Assembly (NCBI RefSeq): GCF_910592395.1
Contig: NC_088309.1
Coordinates: 12,714,599 to 12,778,598 of the forward strand
DNA length: 64,000 bases
Origin: Lineus longissimus
Lineage: Eukaryota > Nemertea > Pilidiophora > Heteronemertea > Lineidae
Direction: 5' to 3'
This document shows, piece by piece, positions 11,465 through 24,560 of this stretch; the stretch's first letter is position 1, and the number at the start of each line of letters is the position of its first letter. The notes under the pieces are model-generated. The model ran no database searches. It had not been told where the DNA came from and saw nothing but the letters and a program-made list of their open reading frames with translations. Made by a program: the position numbers and the translations under genes.

Positions 11465-11954
11465 TTTTGTGAGCTGAAATTTGAGATTACAAACTTAAGA
11501 ACTATGTACAAGTCAAAATTCTATTCAAAATATTGTTTATTCACATAATCGAATAATCTTTAAAGAACAATGTAATATATTTAACCCTGAATACATATAA
11601 TAGTCAAGTGATTAAAAGTTGCCTCGAAACCATGAAAGACAATTTTATTTCGAGTATTTTCATTTAATACTGTCATGTTTGCTCAACCATTAAAATTGAG
11701 TCCTTCAGTCAGTGGAGTTCTTTTAATAGAGTAGGCCTACAGGTCTGCGCGGCCTAGAAACTAGATTTATTGATGCGGTTATTCCATGACTACCAACACA
11801 GGCCACCATTGTTTTTCAGATTCCAAAACTCTGGAGTAGACCAGAGACGCATGAAAATACCAATACAGACAGATAATACACACAGTACTAGTGTATGTAC
11901 ATTGTTTGTAGGTTGCATATAAATTGATTGAGGTCTATTTGATTGCTCACTGAT
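11465..11954. other. Intergenic, nothing recognised
   Basis: AT-rich stretch upstream (minus strand) of the secreted-protein-like ORF; no motif, exon or repeat identified. Confidence 0.4.
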
Positions 11955-12026
11955 TGATCAATTCTGGTATTTTCATGCACATCTGACCATTGATCAATTC
12001 TGGTATTTTCATGCACATCTGACCAT
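11955..12026. repeat. 36-bp perfect tandem duplication
   Basis: The unit starting tgatcaattctggtattttc occurs twice head to tail (11955 and 11991) with no visible mismatch. Confidence 0.95.
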
Positions 12027-12148
12027 ATGGTGTAACGGAAGTCGGTGTTGGCGGACGGAATATCCTTTGAACTGTTCAAAGTATACTACAAAGGAGCATT
12101 AGAGGATGGGCTTCTTTGGCCTTTTAAAGGGTGAAATCGCCCACTTGC

Positions 12149-12482
12149 CAAGAACATATATATCCTAATTACTGTAACGTATGGGCTTTCACCCCCCAGG
12201 TTCAACACTCAGTGACAACACATTTATATCCTTTATATTAATGATTAATGTTAATGATTAGTTTAGAAAATACACTTCTTTGTTTCTTTGTAAGTCATTC
12301 TAAAAATAAATGAAGTCAAGAACATATATATCCTAATTACTGTAACGTATGGGCTTTCACCCCCCAGGTTCAACACTCAGTGACAACACATTTATATCCT
12401 TTATATTAATGATTAATGTTAATGATTAGTTTAGAAAATACACTTCTTTGTTTCTTTGTAAGTCATTCTAAAAATAAATGAA
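12149..12482. repeat. 168-bp near-perfect tandem duplication
   Basis: The block beginning caagaacatatatatcc and ending taaaaataaatgaa is present twice with an offset of 168 bp. I see no difference between the copies, so the duplication is recent or is an assembly artefact. Confidence 0.93.
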
Positions 12483-13432
12483 TGAATAATTATGGAGTCA
12501 GTATTGTAGCGAAATATCCCTGGGATACTCAATGGGGCTTGTTGCATTCATCCTAAAGAAATCAGTGTGTGCAGGGACACGGAAGCGAACTCTAACTTAT
12601 GATTTCCTCTTGATGGTTGCATCAAACATTCCTAGTAAAATTGCAACACATAATATGTAATGCCGCTGTACAATCTCTACATGCCAACCTATCACCTTCC
12701 AAATGAGTCAAATATTGCCAAAAATAATTATTTTCCGAAAAGGTCTAGCAATGATTGTGCTGTAACATTTTTCTCTCTAACAACACTTAACTATAACCAA
12801 GTATAGACTAATCCATACTTGACATACATTACACTGTAGCCAACTGAACATATAAACTGCGTAGTACATTTCACCAATTCAGAGTCCAAAATAAAGAAAT
12901 TCAGAAATCGCACCGAAATTACTAAAAAACACCACAAGCAGGCCTATTTTGTTGGGGATGAGAATTATTACTTTTAACTGGGTCAATACAGCCTCATCGT
13001 TCCCTTTTAGTTCTGAACACTTAGAGTAGAGGCGCTGCCTCTCTATTAAAAACATGTGAACTTTCACATAGTGGCGTTTTGATTGACTCACTGTGTCACA
13101 TTTATTCACTTATTTTCATGCTCTATATAAGGGCGTTACGGGGTTCTCCCTAGGGGTCACCTAAGTTCGAGTTGACATTTCCGATTTTTCACAGCTAGAA
13201 AATACGCCAACTACCGAATTACCTCACACTTTTACGTCTCAAACCCACATCAAAGGTTAAATCAAAATTAGTAGACCTATCTAAAACGCAGTTTCACCAA
13301 TTTTGACACCTTCCTACCATTTTTCCAGCCCATTTCTTTCGGGCTTCGCACTGCCGCACTACACACACTGTCTGCAATGCATTGTAGATGTGCACAAACA
13401 ACACGTGCTTCACTGCATAAAATTACCCATCA
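12483..13432. other. Stretch upstream of the LINE relic
   Basis: No coding similarity. A TATA-like 'tctatataag' occurs at about 13121-13130. A retroelement 5' UTR could occupy the last few hundred bases before the ORF1 at 13433, but this is position-based inference. Confidence 0.35.
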
Positions 13433-14228
13433 ATGCCCACTCTCCCTACTGAGGCGAAGGCAGTTCCTGCCCAGATGGAAATCACCAACACTGCCAGTCT
13501 GAAGAGAGGACGCCCCCACCAAGCCAGTATAGAAGAAGAGCTCAATGATTCCTTCCTACACAATCTACCACTTGGTAAAAAAGGCAAAGGTCAGCAAAGC
13601 CCTTCATCTTCCAGATCCACCTCACCCGTCAATACTACCAGCCATAGACCAGCCCCACTCTTCGTGGAAACAAAGAACCCTGTGTCGATATTAGTGTTTG
13701 ACAAAGCCCTGAAGAACATCGACAAGGTCAACTTTAACCATATCATCAGGCTGAAACACAATCTTTTCCAATTGTTCCCAAATGACATTGCAGACTACAA
13801 TAGAGCGCTCAAACACTGGGGAGAAAACATCATCCCCGGTTCTAGCATCAACCACCCTAGAACGCCAGTCCGGGATCAACACCGTACAAAAGAAGTCAAC
13901 GTGAAAAATACCCAGATGTTAGCCAGGCTACCAGGATCATATCAAGGAGCACAAACACAGCGACGACACCACAGCCACCAACATCCTAACCCACAAGCTC
14001 AAGATAGGTCATCTTACCTTCCCAACAGAGCTCCAGTGTCCCAAAGCCAAAGCATTACGATGCTACAACTGTCAAGTATTACACCACATTGCCTCTGACT
14101 GCACTAACCCATCAAAGTGTGCTGACTGCTCAGGTAAACACAAGACCACAGAATGCAACACCCAACAGCCCAAATGCGCCAACTGTGATGGAAGCCACCC
14201 AGCATACAGCAAAGACTGCCCAGCCTGG
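13433..14228 (+). pseudogene. Gag-like ORF1 of a Jockey/I-type LINE, frameshifted and truncated
   Basis: RNA-binding ORF1 protein of a non-LTR retrotransposon. The first 221 codons (13433-14098) form a polar, proline-rich N-terminal part ending in a stop. From about 14055 another frame carries three zinc knuckles in a row: CYNCQVLHHIASDC, then CADCSGKHKTTEC, then CANCDGSHPAYSKDC. A CCHC triplet of this kind is the hallmark of Jockey/I ORF1. A single frameshift near 14040 separates the two parts. The reading is then cut by the foldback repeat at 14229; beyond it (15368 on) a short open stretch may continue ORF1. No reverse transcriptase follows, so this is a dead fragment. Confidence 0.75.
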
Positions 14229-15360
14229 GGTGTATACAAAACCAAGACCTAAGACATAAGACCTAAGACCTAAGATCCCCGAAGTACAAAACTAAGACCC
14301 AGGTACAAAACTAAGATCCCCCGAGGTACAAAACTAAGACCCGGGGAGGCCAATTCCAAACTAAAATTTTGAAGAAAAATATCAGAGTCTTAGTTTCGTA
14401 CATCAGGGGATCTTAGTTTTGTACATACAAAACTAAGACCCCTCGAGGTACAAAACTAAGACTCATGATGAGAAACTTCCATCGGGATATTTGGTAGAGG
14501 CAGACCTTCAAGAGTCCCAAGAAGAAACTTTGCAAAGTCTTCATCAAACTGATAATCATATTCCTTCCTTCTCTGCCTATATTGCAATAACGTTGTTTGA
14601 CTCGGTTAGTATGTAATTGATGGATAAGAAAACGTTCATATTTTACTCGTTCCAACTCTTCCGATGGCGGCGCTCCTCCGAATGACTCAAAGGAGTATTG
14701 AACCGGTTTCGCCACTTTTTGTGGAGCTGGATGGAGGCCGTATATGCTAGAGTATATGCTAGAGTGATGACCGGTCGTGCCTGCATAGTGCATATGGAGA
14801 TATTATTGAGATGGAGCAACTGCATGCATCTCAAAGGTGATATTACTGCATCAAAATGAATTCGAAAGAGGGGCAGAATTTGGAAAGAAATCATGGGTCT
14901 TAGTTTTGTACCTCGAGGGGTCTTAGTTTTGTACGTACAAAAACTAAGATCCCCTGATGTACAAAAACTAAGACTCTGATATTTTTCTTCAAAATTTTAG
15001 TTTGGAATTGGGTCTTAGTTTTGTACCTCGGGGGATCTTAGTTTTGTACGTACAAAACTAAGATCCCCTGACGTACAAAACTAAGACTCTGATATTTTTC
15101 TTCAAAATTTTAGTTTGGAATTGGGTCTTAGTTTTGTCCCTCGGGGGATCTTAGTTTTGTACGTACAAAACTAAGATCCCCTGATGTTCAAAACTAGGAC
15201 TCTGATATTTTTCTTCAAAATTTTAGTTTGGAATTGGCCTCCCCGGGTCTTAGTTTTGTACCTCGGGATCTTAGTTTTGTACCTGGGTCTTAGTTTTGTA
15301 CTTCGGGGATCTTAGGTCTTAGGTCTTATGTCTTAGGTCTTGGTTTTGTTTACCCCCCTA
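14229..15360. mobile_element. Foldback element with 'cttagttttgtac' tandem arms
   Basis: The left arm repeats 'gtacaaaactaagaycccc' and 'gacctaagacataagaccta'. The right arm carries the same units inverted in several blocks (14900-15345), ending 'aggtcttggttttg'. Long palindromes such as ttttgtacgtacaaaa mark junctions between inverted units. agcctgg occurs at both edges (14222-14228 and 15361-15367) and may be part of a target duplication. It splits a LINE ORF1. The interior (about 14465-14890) encodes nothing recognised. Confidence 0.75.
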
Positions 15361-15367
15361 AGCCTGG

Positions 15368-16639
15368 TTAGCTGCGGCCAACAAAGTCAAAGAAAATCTC
15401 CTGATCAAGCCCAATCTTAAGTGCTTAAGGATCCATCCCTTGGATTGTGATTGTAGCAAAAACTACCAGGGCGATTTTTCTAAAACTTGCATGGATGACA
15501 CCACTGCCCAAAACATTAGTTATGGAAAAACAATGAATTGAAAATAACCTAATTGATTTCTTTTGTCTTGCTTCAAAACCAAAAACGAAGGTGGGTGGCT
15601 GTATCGGCCTGTCTAGTAACCATTCAGTTGGTTTACAGTTTTCAAATGCACTACCAAAGGTTATGTTGCTTATGAAGCACTTGGGAAATCACTTTCAATG
15701 CAGTCTTTGCCAACATCATGGCCGGGAGTTCAGCTCAGACAATGCCCACACAAGAGTATACACATTATAAAGGTCAATGTATATTTATTAGGCTCAGATT
15801 TAGCTCTATTGCTCTGCTGTCACAAAACTTGCTGGTTCATCTTAATACAGTGATGTCACAGAGAATCACTAGGGTTCGGTGTCAAATGATATGGTTTCCA
15901 AGGAGACGGGTGATGCTTTTTTATCTGGAGACTTGGACAAGAAGTCATTAGGTATTCTATATTAAATAATGAATGAACGTGCTTCCTGCAGATAGTTCAT
16001 TAGCTATCAATTGGCAACCTGATCATTAGCCATTGCCAAGGTAACGCTAATGCTAACTCACCTGACTTGTTAAACAAGAGGCTCAAGGGCCTGGTGCTCA
16101 GCTGAAATATATGGGTACAATGTACAAAAGATGGAAAGTACCTGGTAGGTTTCTTTCAACTTCACTTTGGTTAACATATTGATATGCCTATATCACGCAT
16201 ATATACAAAAGTAAAAAGACTCTTGGACAAATAATGACAAAACGTGCCACTTGATTAGATACACCAACCATTTAGTTACTCTAGTGTAATGAAATGTCTT
16301 TTGTGCAGCATATCACGTGTCTTGAGGCATGGACATTTATTGGGGTTTCATGGCCTCACTTCGTCTGGTTTTTTGCCCCAAAAATTTGTTCATTGGAAAA
16401 CCAAAAGAAGTTTTGTAATCGACCAAAATAAAAACAGTGAAAAAGAGTTTTTTAGAAGTTTTGCATTAATCATCATTACCGGCGTCGTAACCCTATTGGA
16501 TTTTTGCCGGAGGTATGGAGTCCACTATAGGCTATTGTCCACCTATGTGGGATCGTTTACTTGCCCTGGCATAGACACTCAGGTACAAGGGACCACGGCT
16601 TTTAGTCTCATCCGACAGACCCTCGACTATTTCATACGT
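15368..16639. other. Intergenic; contains a short dispersed repeat
   Basis: The first ~150 bp may be the continuation of the interrupted LINE ORF1. At 16073-16105 lies aacaagaggctcaagggcct followed by ggtgctcagctga, nearly identical to 61660-61692, a dispersed family common in marine invertebrate DNA. A 117-codon ORF at 16289-16642 has no recognisable similarity, and I do not call it. Confidence 0.45.
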
Positions 16640-16795
16640 TAATGTACGTGTTGTGAAGAGCCAGGAATTTTAGTTCCTTGAAAGCCACGCTGGTTCATCC
16701 AGAAATACAATCCTGGGTTCTCCCCGGGATCGAACCCGGGCCCTATTGCGTGGTAGCCAGCAGTGTTAACCACTAGGTTATGAGGCATGAATCGC
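16640..16795 (-). mobile_element. tRNA-derived SINE (minus strand)
   Basis: Read on the minus strand there is an A-box-like TAACCTAGTGG (16780-16770) followed by a perfect B box GGTTCGATCCCGGGG (16736-16722), i.e. an internal RNA polymerase III promoter. The acceptor stem cannot be completed at the 3' side. The sequence runs on into about 70 bp of non-tRNA body, so this is a SINE and not a functional tRNA gene. The 3' boundary is uncertain. Confidence 0.7.
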
Positions 16796-17319
16796 AAAAT
16801 CCAACGGCATGAAAATGTGGTAGTTTACAATATTCAGTCCTAGCTAGAATATCTGGTAATTATCTGGGTCACAGCTACATGTGAAATAGAATGTGAACAT
16901 TCACACAATTGATCAGCAAATTCCTATTTATTCAATTGCTATTATTAACCTTTTTTAGCTTCGCTTGCAAATTTTAATAGCCAGCGTAGCTTATCACATA
17001 CCGTCTACTAATGCAAGCATAGTTCCCAAATAATTGAGTTGTCCATGTAATTTTATCTAGGGGGATTGTAAATATTCTGCACTAATTGTAGGATGCTTTT
17101 TAGCCATGATACTATCTGTAATTTTGATGTGGTTAGGAAAATTTTAACGTCAACAATCCAATGCCGCCTCCGGAAATTCCCGAACTAAGGCATGATGACG
17201 AGGATTGGTCATGTGATCTCCTGTCAAAATGGTGTATCGTTCAATTCCTGGAAATATTTTGGGGTAAACTTCATCTTAATTCACTACTTTATCGACGTAA
17301 TATCTTATTCAAAGCCAGG
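16796..17319. other. Intergenic, nothing recognised
   Basis: AT-rich sequence between the SINE and the TA-flanked MITE; no exon, repeat or RNA signal seen. Confidence 0.4.
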
Positions 17320-17321
17320 TA

Positions 17322-18391
17322 CAGTGGAACCCCGGTTGGCGACCACCCCGGTAACGCGACCACCCTGCTAACGCGACCACGATTCTCCGGTCCCGAATGG
17401 TTCCCTCTCTAATTACCATTAAGAGACCCCCGCTAAGACGACCACCCCGGTACCCCGACCGCGACCACTGGCTTGGCCGGTACCAAACTGAAAATCAACC
17501 CCGCTAACCCGACCACCAGGCCTAATTGCCGTAATCGGTCGCGACCGCGGCATAGTAATTAGCACCTCGCTGCCAAGCTTTGTTGAGACGGGGACAATGG
17601 CCATGGAAATACATATGAAAACAAAAAATACAATGTGATTTTGCAGGTATGATCAATTGTATAAGTGTAAATGAATAAATAAACTTTCCTTTTCTAACGT
17701 TTTCATGGTTTGTTTTCATTACTGAGCCAGTTCAGTACCAGACATGCGCACTCAGCAGCAGCAAAATCATGTGATTTGCGTGATTTGCATATGAACTTAT
17801 AATAAACGGCGGGTAGTTTGAAGACCACACTTATGACAATAACAAGCTTGCGAGACGTTTGAATGTTTTATGATATGGAGAACTTTGTTGATTTACTACA
17901 GTATCATTTTATATTTCTTTAAATATTTTGACTGAAAATAGATTTGATTAAAACTGTAGCATTACTCAACTCATCATTCACGTGGAATCATACGACTAGT
18001 TTACTTCAATCGTCACAAACAGTCGGGTACATGGAGGATGATTCACCAAATTGCCCGCAAATGCGTCACGTCGGGCAGATAATGAAACTTTGTGGATAAA
18101 ATGAGTTACAAAATTACCTTTTCTAACTCATTCTGAGAATGTAACATGTAATTTTATCGACGAACTGTTCTTGCGAGGCATGATAACAAAACTTTGGAGC
18201 GTGCATCATCTCAATCAGGCAGCGTTGCTATGGTAGTACAGCGTACACACGCCATGCAGTCGGCAATTTTGGCGGGAAAAATAATCATGTATTTCGTCTG
18301 GGGATTCCCAACCTCGCTAACACGACCACCCCGGTAACACGACCACTCTGACCACGGTCCCATGAGTGGTCGTGTTACCGGGGTTCCACTG
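17322..18391. mobile_element. Tc1/mariner-pogo type MITE (1070 bp, TA target site)
   Basis: The left end is CAGTGGAACCCCGGTTGGCG and the right end is its inverted counterpart (ccggggttccactg), both flanked by TA (17320-17321 and 18392-18393). The TIRs continue inward with repeated 'gctaacgcgaccaccccggt' units. CAGT-GAACCCCGGTT ends with a TA duplication are the pattern of pogo/Tigger-type non-autonomous elements. No transposase is inside. A relic of a pogo-like transposase lies at 26.3-27.2 kb, but a match of ends cannot be shown. Confidence 0.85.
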
Positions 18392-18393
18392 TA

Positions 18394-21300
18394 CTTTGAT
18401 TATTATTAGTTTAGGAACGTAACCAGTGTTTTGTCATATCTTTATTTAGTGATATTTGTCTGCATTTTGACGGCTTTGATTAGTTAAAGTATGTATAACA
18501 TCCTCATCAAGCATATCTCTCCGCCACCCCCCAAGCGAAGCTCCCAGGCCAACAGGCAGGCCTCTAGTACTGGAATAAAATTTTTGATTAATGTGGAAAC
18601 GTTTTGTAAAATGACTTCCACCAACCAAATAACCACAGTTATACTATTCATCTATAAATGTATAGATACATATCATAATTATTAAAGATCCATGAGCCAG
18701 CAATAGCCATCAGTATTTATCATTTGCAAATTTCAGTTGGCTGTAATAATGGTGTCACACAGCGCAGAAAATCGGGGGACATTGATGGTTCAGTAGACCC
18801 TTAATCCAAGATCCATCCCATTTAGGCAATTTGTTTTTTCTATAATAATTTTATTCTTTCCCCATCCATAATGTTATGTCATCACTATTAAACTACTGGT
18901 ATCTGTTTAATTTTCCAAACTATAATATTCAAATCCAGCTTCTACAATTATTATTGCTCCAATGTTCTACAGATCTAACTGCCAAAAAAAGATAAGAATA
19001 TAGTACACAATGACATCACCGGTTTTCAGATTAACCATTTGATGGATCTTTGGATGCAACAAGTTAAACAACTATATCTTCTACAACACAGTAAGTGCCA
19101 GTACAAAAAGCAATAATTTAAATAATAAAAAAAGTTTTTCAAGAAATATGAAAAGCTATCACAGGTAGAGCACCACTCATCTCATTTCAAATTTGGACAC
19201 TCTCCCCATTGTTGATCAAACAATAACATGTCCTTCAAGTTCAGACATAAGCGTGTACGTTAACTCTTTGAGACTTTTGAACGGCATAAGTCGTTTGGGG
19301 AAATCAGGCACCAGTAACGTTGAACGACCTATGCCGTTTGCATACATTACTTTCTACACACGGTTTAGCTGTGCTCAGCACCGTCTGGAATCAACCCGAG
19401 AGACATCTACAGTCATTCTAGATTACTAACAGCTTTCCAATATTTTTTCTTACTATGGGCGGGTGATGGTTGGGTGTATATGGTGGTGATAGCTAGCAGA
19501 CGTTTTTCCGCCAAAATGTTAGGTCAGCTGAGAGTTCTAGGAACATTTTCTGTGTTGTTTTTATGACTTTTTGTGGCTTTCTAGGAGAATCATAGTGGAA
19601 TGCCTAGTTCTGCCATTATTTCAGAATTCGGTGAGGGGTGAAAACTATATTTCTTTTAAAAAATACTGTAAATCAAATGGTTTACCTTAATTGGAATGCT
19701 ACAAAGCAAAGAATAGAACTCAGAAAGACCTTTCAGGAGATATACAATGCAAGTAGCTATGATGGTTGGTTTTATTTTTTTATTTTTGTTGAAAATAGTG
19801 TTTTTCAAGAAAAATCGCACGTTCTTGGTATTGTGACAGAAAAAAATGACGATATCTCAAAGAGTTAATGTACAGGTACAGAATATTGACAAACCTAAAA
19901 AGAAACCTTCAGTAAGAGTTTTAAACCAATAAAATTTACTGGAAACCTGACTGATATACATGCTCAAAACAACTTATTGCCCATTATCAGAAACGCCAGT
20001 GCTCTAGAGCAGTAGCCAGTAGGCCTAAGTCAAGGGTGGTTGTTAAACAGCAATTCCTTCAAATAGTTTGATGGAACACCCTGAGATAAGGTTGTCTATT
20101 ACCCAAAATCTATCAGAAAACATGGCAAATCAGATCAGTAATGAGCAAAAGAGATGATGACAGAATGGACCATACACAAATTCACTCATTTGTTACCACT
20201 GGAAAATAAAATCAGGATTTTTTGCTGTTATTTGATCTTTGTGTCTTTTCCATTTAGACAGTAGGTCAAATCCAATGACTGATAGAAAAGACGCCTTAAT
20301 ATTTGATGTTTTCCATAAAATCATGTAAGACCTTACCAACCATTGACTAACCAAACACTGCCAGGGTGAGGATAAAATATAAGCCAGCCTAGGTTTTGGC
20401 CGAAATGACAGCCCCATTCGACCTTTGTTTGGTAAGACAACCAATACAGACAGTGAGGTAAAACACCTTAAACTCGATACATTTCAGGCATAGTCCATCG
20501 TGAATCTGCTTTTGATACATTTTATATCAACAAGAGGTTTACGGTCTCACAAAAACCTCTGCGGTCAAATTGAGGGCAATACATTATCCATTTTTAAAAA
20601 TTAAACATTGTAACTAGGGTGTTTTTGAATGACTCACAATGACAATGAAAAGGGAAGACAGCCCGTCGTACTTCTCTTTATATTGGCGGAAAATGGGGGA
20701 TTGACTTGCTTATATGCGCCCATGAAATGACACAGAGAGAAGTTGGACAGATGCACAAAAACATGTTATAGCAATAACTAATTTTCACAGCTTTAGCTTT
20801 CGTGTTAAGTTCCAGGCCACTGTTTTATAAATTGTCCATATACGGCAAAGGACACTGCAGTATGATATAGACTCACCCTACTGGGGAGCCAAAAAGAGTC
20901 ACAGTACCTCAGGTGGGGTGATCAAGTGTGCTCTATGTACAGTCTAGCTCATATTAATATCAACAAATTCCACCAAAAATCACTAGTGTTGTTAAGGCTT
21001 TCTTGGCTATTTCCATGTTAATATCTTATCTTTGCTTTGAGCTATCATTATTTTTTCTGCAAAAATATCAACATGCAATAGATGCTATTTCTATTGAACT
21101 TTGAAATCTGCCCCAAAACTTCCACCACCACGACATGCAGTGTGTCAGGTTATACATGTAGGGTCCTGTGTTAACAAGCAAAGACACATTTTAATAGGTT
21201 ATTCCTTTTAGTATTCGAATTTTTGCACAACAATTATTCAAACCTCATTCAATAAAGGAGGGACATAATTATCCCATTCACTCCCATGGCTATTGAATAG

Positions 21301-22579
21301 ATGTTATTAGCAAGAATCAAAAATAATATTGTTTGTTAAATCTTGCTGGTAGTGTATAATTCTGTGGAAATAATTGTGTGTGTGACCAGTTCCTTGGGAG
21401 GGTAGCCGTGGTCCGAGCTTACAGTGTAGTGGGACAGTGTCAGAAGTCACCACAAACAGGAATTGCCCAGGGTTGATATTCAACCAGAAAAAGTATGTTA
21501 TTTCAGAAGCAGTGTAAGATATCAACATAAAAACACCCAAGGCTATCTTATTTTTTGCTGTACTACAACACCATTGCTTTTTCCGGTAGGTGGTTTCCTT
21601 CCTTGTGTAGTGATGGCATCACTGTACTTCCGCCCAAATAGAAACTTTTTCTGTGTGAAGAAGGGATTTCATCCCTGCCGTTTGCGAAGGCATGTTTAGG
21701 TCTCTTTGTGTGTTAACCAACGCTGGTCACAGATGTAAATATGGAATAATATGTACAGACAACACTGAAACCAAGCTTAGACGATTTTGTGGCTGCAAGT
21801 TGGCCCTAATCGAGTTGAATAGAGCAGCGTCAATGACAACGTGTTCGACAATCCATTTGGTTCGTATTAACAATAGATGGCGCTGGATGACGGAGGCTCG
21901 GTGTAGAAGAAGCTCTGGTCTTGAGCTCATTTCCTCTGTGTTTGGTAATGTTGATTCAATACCTGTTTAAACAATATAATATCATGTATCTGAGATGTAT
22001 CCTTTGGCAGTGCACTGGTTCCTTCTACCTTTTGAAGTTATTTTACATGTTCGTCATGGTTTGTATCTTTCAGTTTTACGTGATCTGTGTGATCTGTGTG
22101 ATCTGTTGGACTGTATGTAACGACTAACGTCGATATGGATGGATGAGAGGCAATAAACTCGATAGACAGAAGATAAGATAATTGTTCTTTCACTGCTCCC
22201 ACAACAATAATGCCATCATCATGATCATACAGACAACAACATTTGTGACAACCTTGTGCAAACCGCATTGAAAACAGTTGACTAGTTAAGAAGATATCAT
22301 AAGTTGTAGGTGTTGATATTAATATGAGCTAGACTGTACTTTAATTCAGACCTTTTTTGATGAGTCTTACAAATTTCATGGTTATCTTAAGCATACTGCA
22401 GCCATAATGCTGAAATTTACACAAGATATTTACATTACATTTTAGATATTTTCTGTGCGTGTATTTCTCAGATCTACACCTCCAAAGACAGGCTGTTCTG
22501 TTGTGAATAACCTGATACATACTGTATGTCAACACTACACTTTCCAAAAGCATGATAAGCAGATAACATTATAGCTGCG
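18394..22579. other. Long intergenic or intronic stretch, no gene recognised
   Basis: About 4.2 kb of AT-rich DNA. Several 60-90 codon ORFs exist on both strands (for example 19193-19429 and 21692-21970), but none shows a recognisable domain, codon bias or splice context. Confidence 0.4.
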
Positions 22580-23010
22580 CTTACACCACGAAATATTGGT
22601 GGACCAATTGCATGTACACCACCACATTGCCGCGACAAATTGGTTCGGCAATCCATTGCCGATACAAATCGCCGGGCGAATTTGTCCCACCACGCTTGAT
22701 GGTCCAAATTCGCCCGGCTTGTTAAGAGCTCGGCTTTGCCGTGGTGTACGCGCAAATGGATCGGCAATTAGCTAGTTAGATGGTTCGGCTCCAGGCAGCG
22801 CTTTCGAAATGGCGCTTTCTGCTTATTGTTTGCGTGCCATCTGTTGCCGGATTTTATAAAGCTGCAGCGCTAGGGTACGCGTTGGTGGATTTTCGATGGT
22901 GCGGCATTGGTTCGCGAACCAAGATTGGTTGTCCATTTTCAGGTGGTGTACGTGCGGCTATTGTGTACACCATGACTGAGAATCAGTTGTATTCCACTGT
23001 TTCGTGGTGT
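22580..23010. repeat. Imperfect palindromic repeat region
   Basis: Motifs such as tggtgtacgcgcaaatgg/ggcggaatc and 'attcgcccggc' recur in opposite orientation between about 22590 and 22990 (ccaccacgcttgatggtcc; ggtggtgtacgtgcgg). This suggests a decayed inverted-repeat element. Boundaries and class cannot be set. Confidence 0.35.
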
Positions 23011-24129
23011 TAAGACATACTATTCACTGTAAAAATTGATATGTCATTGCATCATTGACCCAATAAATACAGTTTTAACCCATTTATCTTGTGGTTAGTG
23101 AATAGTTAAGCAGGAGTTTCGAACTTAATTTTCACTAACAAATTCCCATCTTCTCTATTTTTTGATTAGTGGTCAGGAGTTCTTTTCAAGAAACATATCA
23201 TATCAATAGAAATTTAAAAGTAAGTAAGCATTTATAAACTAGCAAAACATGTAGAACTATTCTGATTTTAATTATCAAGTTTTCTTTAGATGAAACAGCC
23301 AAGGGCCATTGTGCTAACCGTATAGATATTTGGTGGTTAGGAATCCATCCTGGTTAAGAAACATGCTTCATGTATAGTATATAGGTCAAACCAAAGTTGG
23401 TATGACATGTGATGTATCGTTGCTTGGTGTACTTACCATAAAAATATCATTGAAAACAAGTCACTAACTAGACATAACGCGATTCGTGTGAATCGCAATG
23501 TATGCCCCCGCTGAGTGGGCATATTTTTAATGTTGGGTAGGTTAAAGGAAATGAATTTTAAGTGCTTATACTGGTAGTAATCTGCTTACTGTATTTATGC
23601 GCAATTTAGCGCACTGCACGCGGTAATTGAGGGTGCAGTTAAATTCAATTGTAAGCGCAGTTTAAGCGCAGTGCGCTAATAATTGAACAAAAATGTTCTT
23701 GATGTGCGTGTTGATTGGTGGCAGGAGAGGGGTCATTCCACCTGGAATGAACAGCAGTTGTGTGTTTTGCTGCTTAAAAGTGTCTTTCTCTTCGTCTTTC
23801 ATGTGGCAGTGCGCAGTATTCAGAGTTAACATGCTAGAGTACTAGCGGGGTTAAACATGGAAGCATGCAGCACGGGACTGTGACAGTTTGTTCACGTATT
23901 CTTCCAGCATGTTATTAGAAGTCATGCAGCCTCCCTTCGATGCAGTGACGATGACATCTCCGAAAAGTATTAGCACATGCGTTTATAATCGGGCAAAGTG
24001 AAGGCTGAAAATATACCCTAAAACAAGCGATTTTTGTTTATAAGCACATGTACTAAAATGCGCATAAATACGGTATGTAGTGTGACAAGTTTTCATCAAC
24101 CAGTCATGAAAGGACTGATGATGGGCATC
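23011..24129. other. Intergenic with dispersed repeat pieces
   Basis: Contains an 'ataacgcgattcgtgtgaatcgcaatgtatgccccc' type hairpin (about 23478-23524) that recurs at 30.38 kb and a 'ccaagggccattgtgctaac' piece (about 23299-23318). No gene is recognised. Confidence 0.4.
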
Positions 24130-24560
24130 GTATTTGGATTTGGATATATGGATTTTGGGTCGGGCCCAAAATCAATAGGGCACCTCCCCTTCACTAGAAC
24201 ATCACACCACAGAAGTTTCAGGTTTATCACTCACTCGGTTCTCAAGTTATGGGGCGGAATAAAACAAACAAAGATGGCCGCCTGGCGGTCATGATGGATT
24301 TTAGGTCGGGCCCAAAATTGATAGCGCACCTCCCCTACACTAGAGCATCACACCACAGAAGTTTCAGGTTTATCACTCACTCGGTTCTCAAGTTATGGCG
24401 GAGAATGCGAAAAATAAAGATGGCCGCCTAGCGGCCATGATGGATTTTAGTTCGGGCCCAGAATCGATAGGGCGCCTCCCCTACACTAGAGCATCACACC
24501 ACAGATGTTTCAGGTTTATCACTCACTCAGTTCTATAGTTAGGCGGCGGAATGCAAATGA
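24130..24560 (+). repeat. ~144-bp tandem repeat family, three units
   Basis: Units carry 'tcgggcccaaaatcaatagg', 'cacctcccctacactagagc', 'agaagtttcaggtttatcac' and 'aagatggccgcctggcggcc'. The same unit type forms the longer array at 30.47-31.82 kb and a single copy near 25.72-25.86 kb. ORFs across it are repeat translations. Confidence 0.85.
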
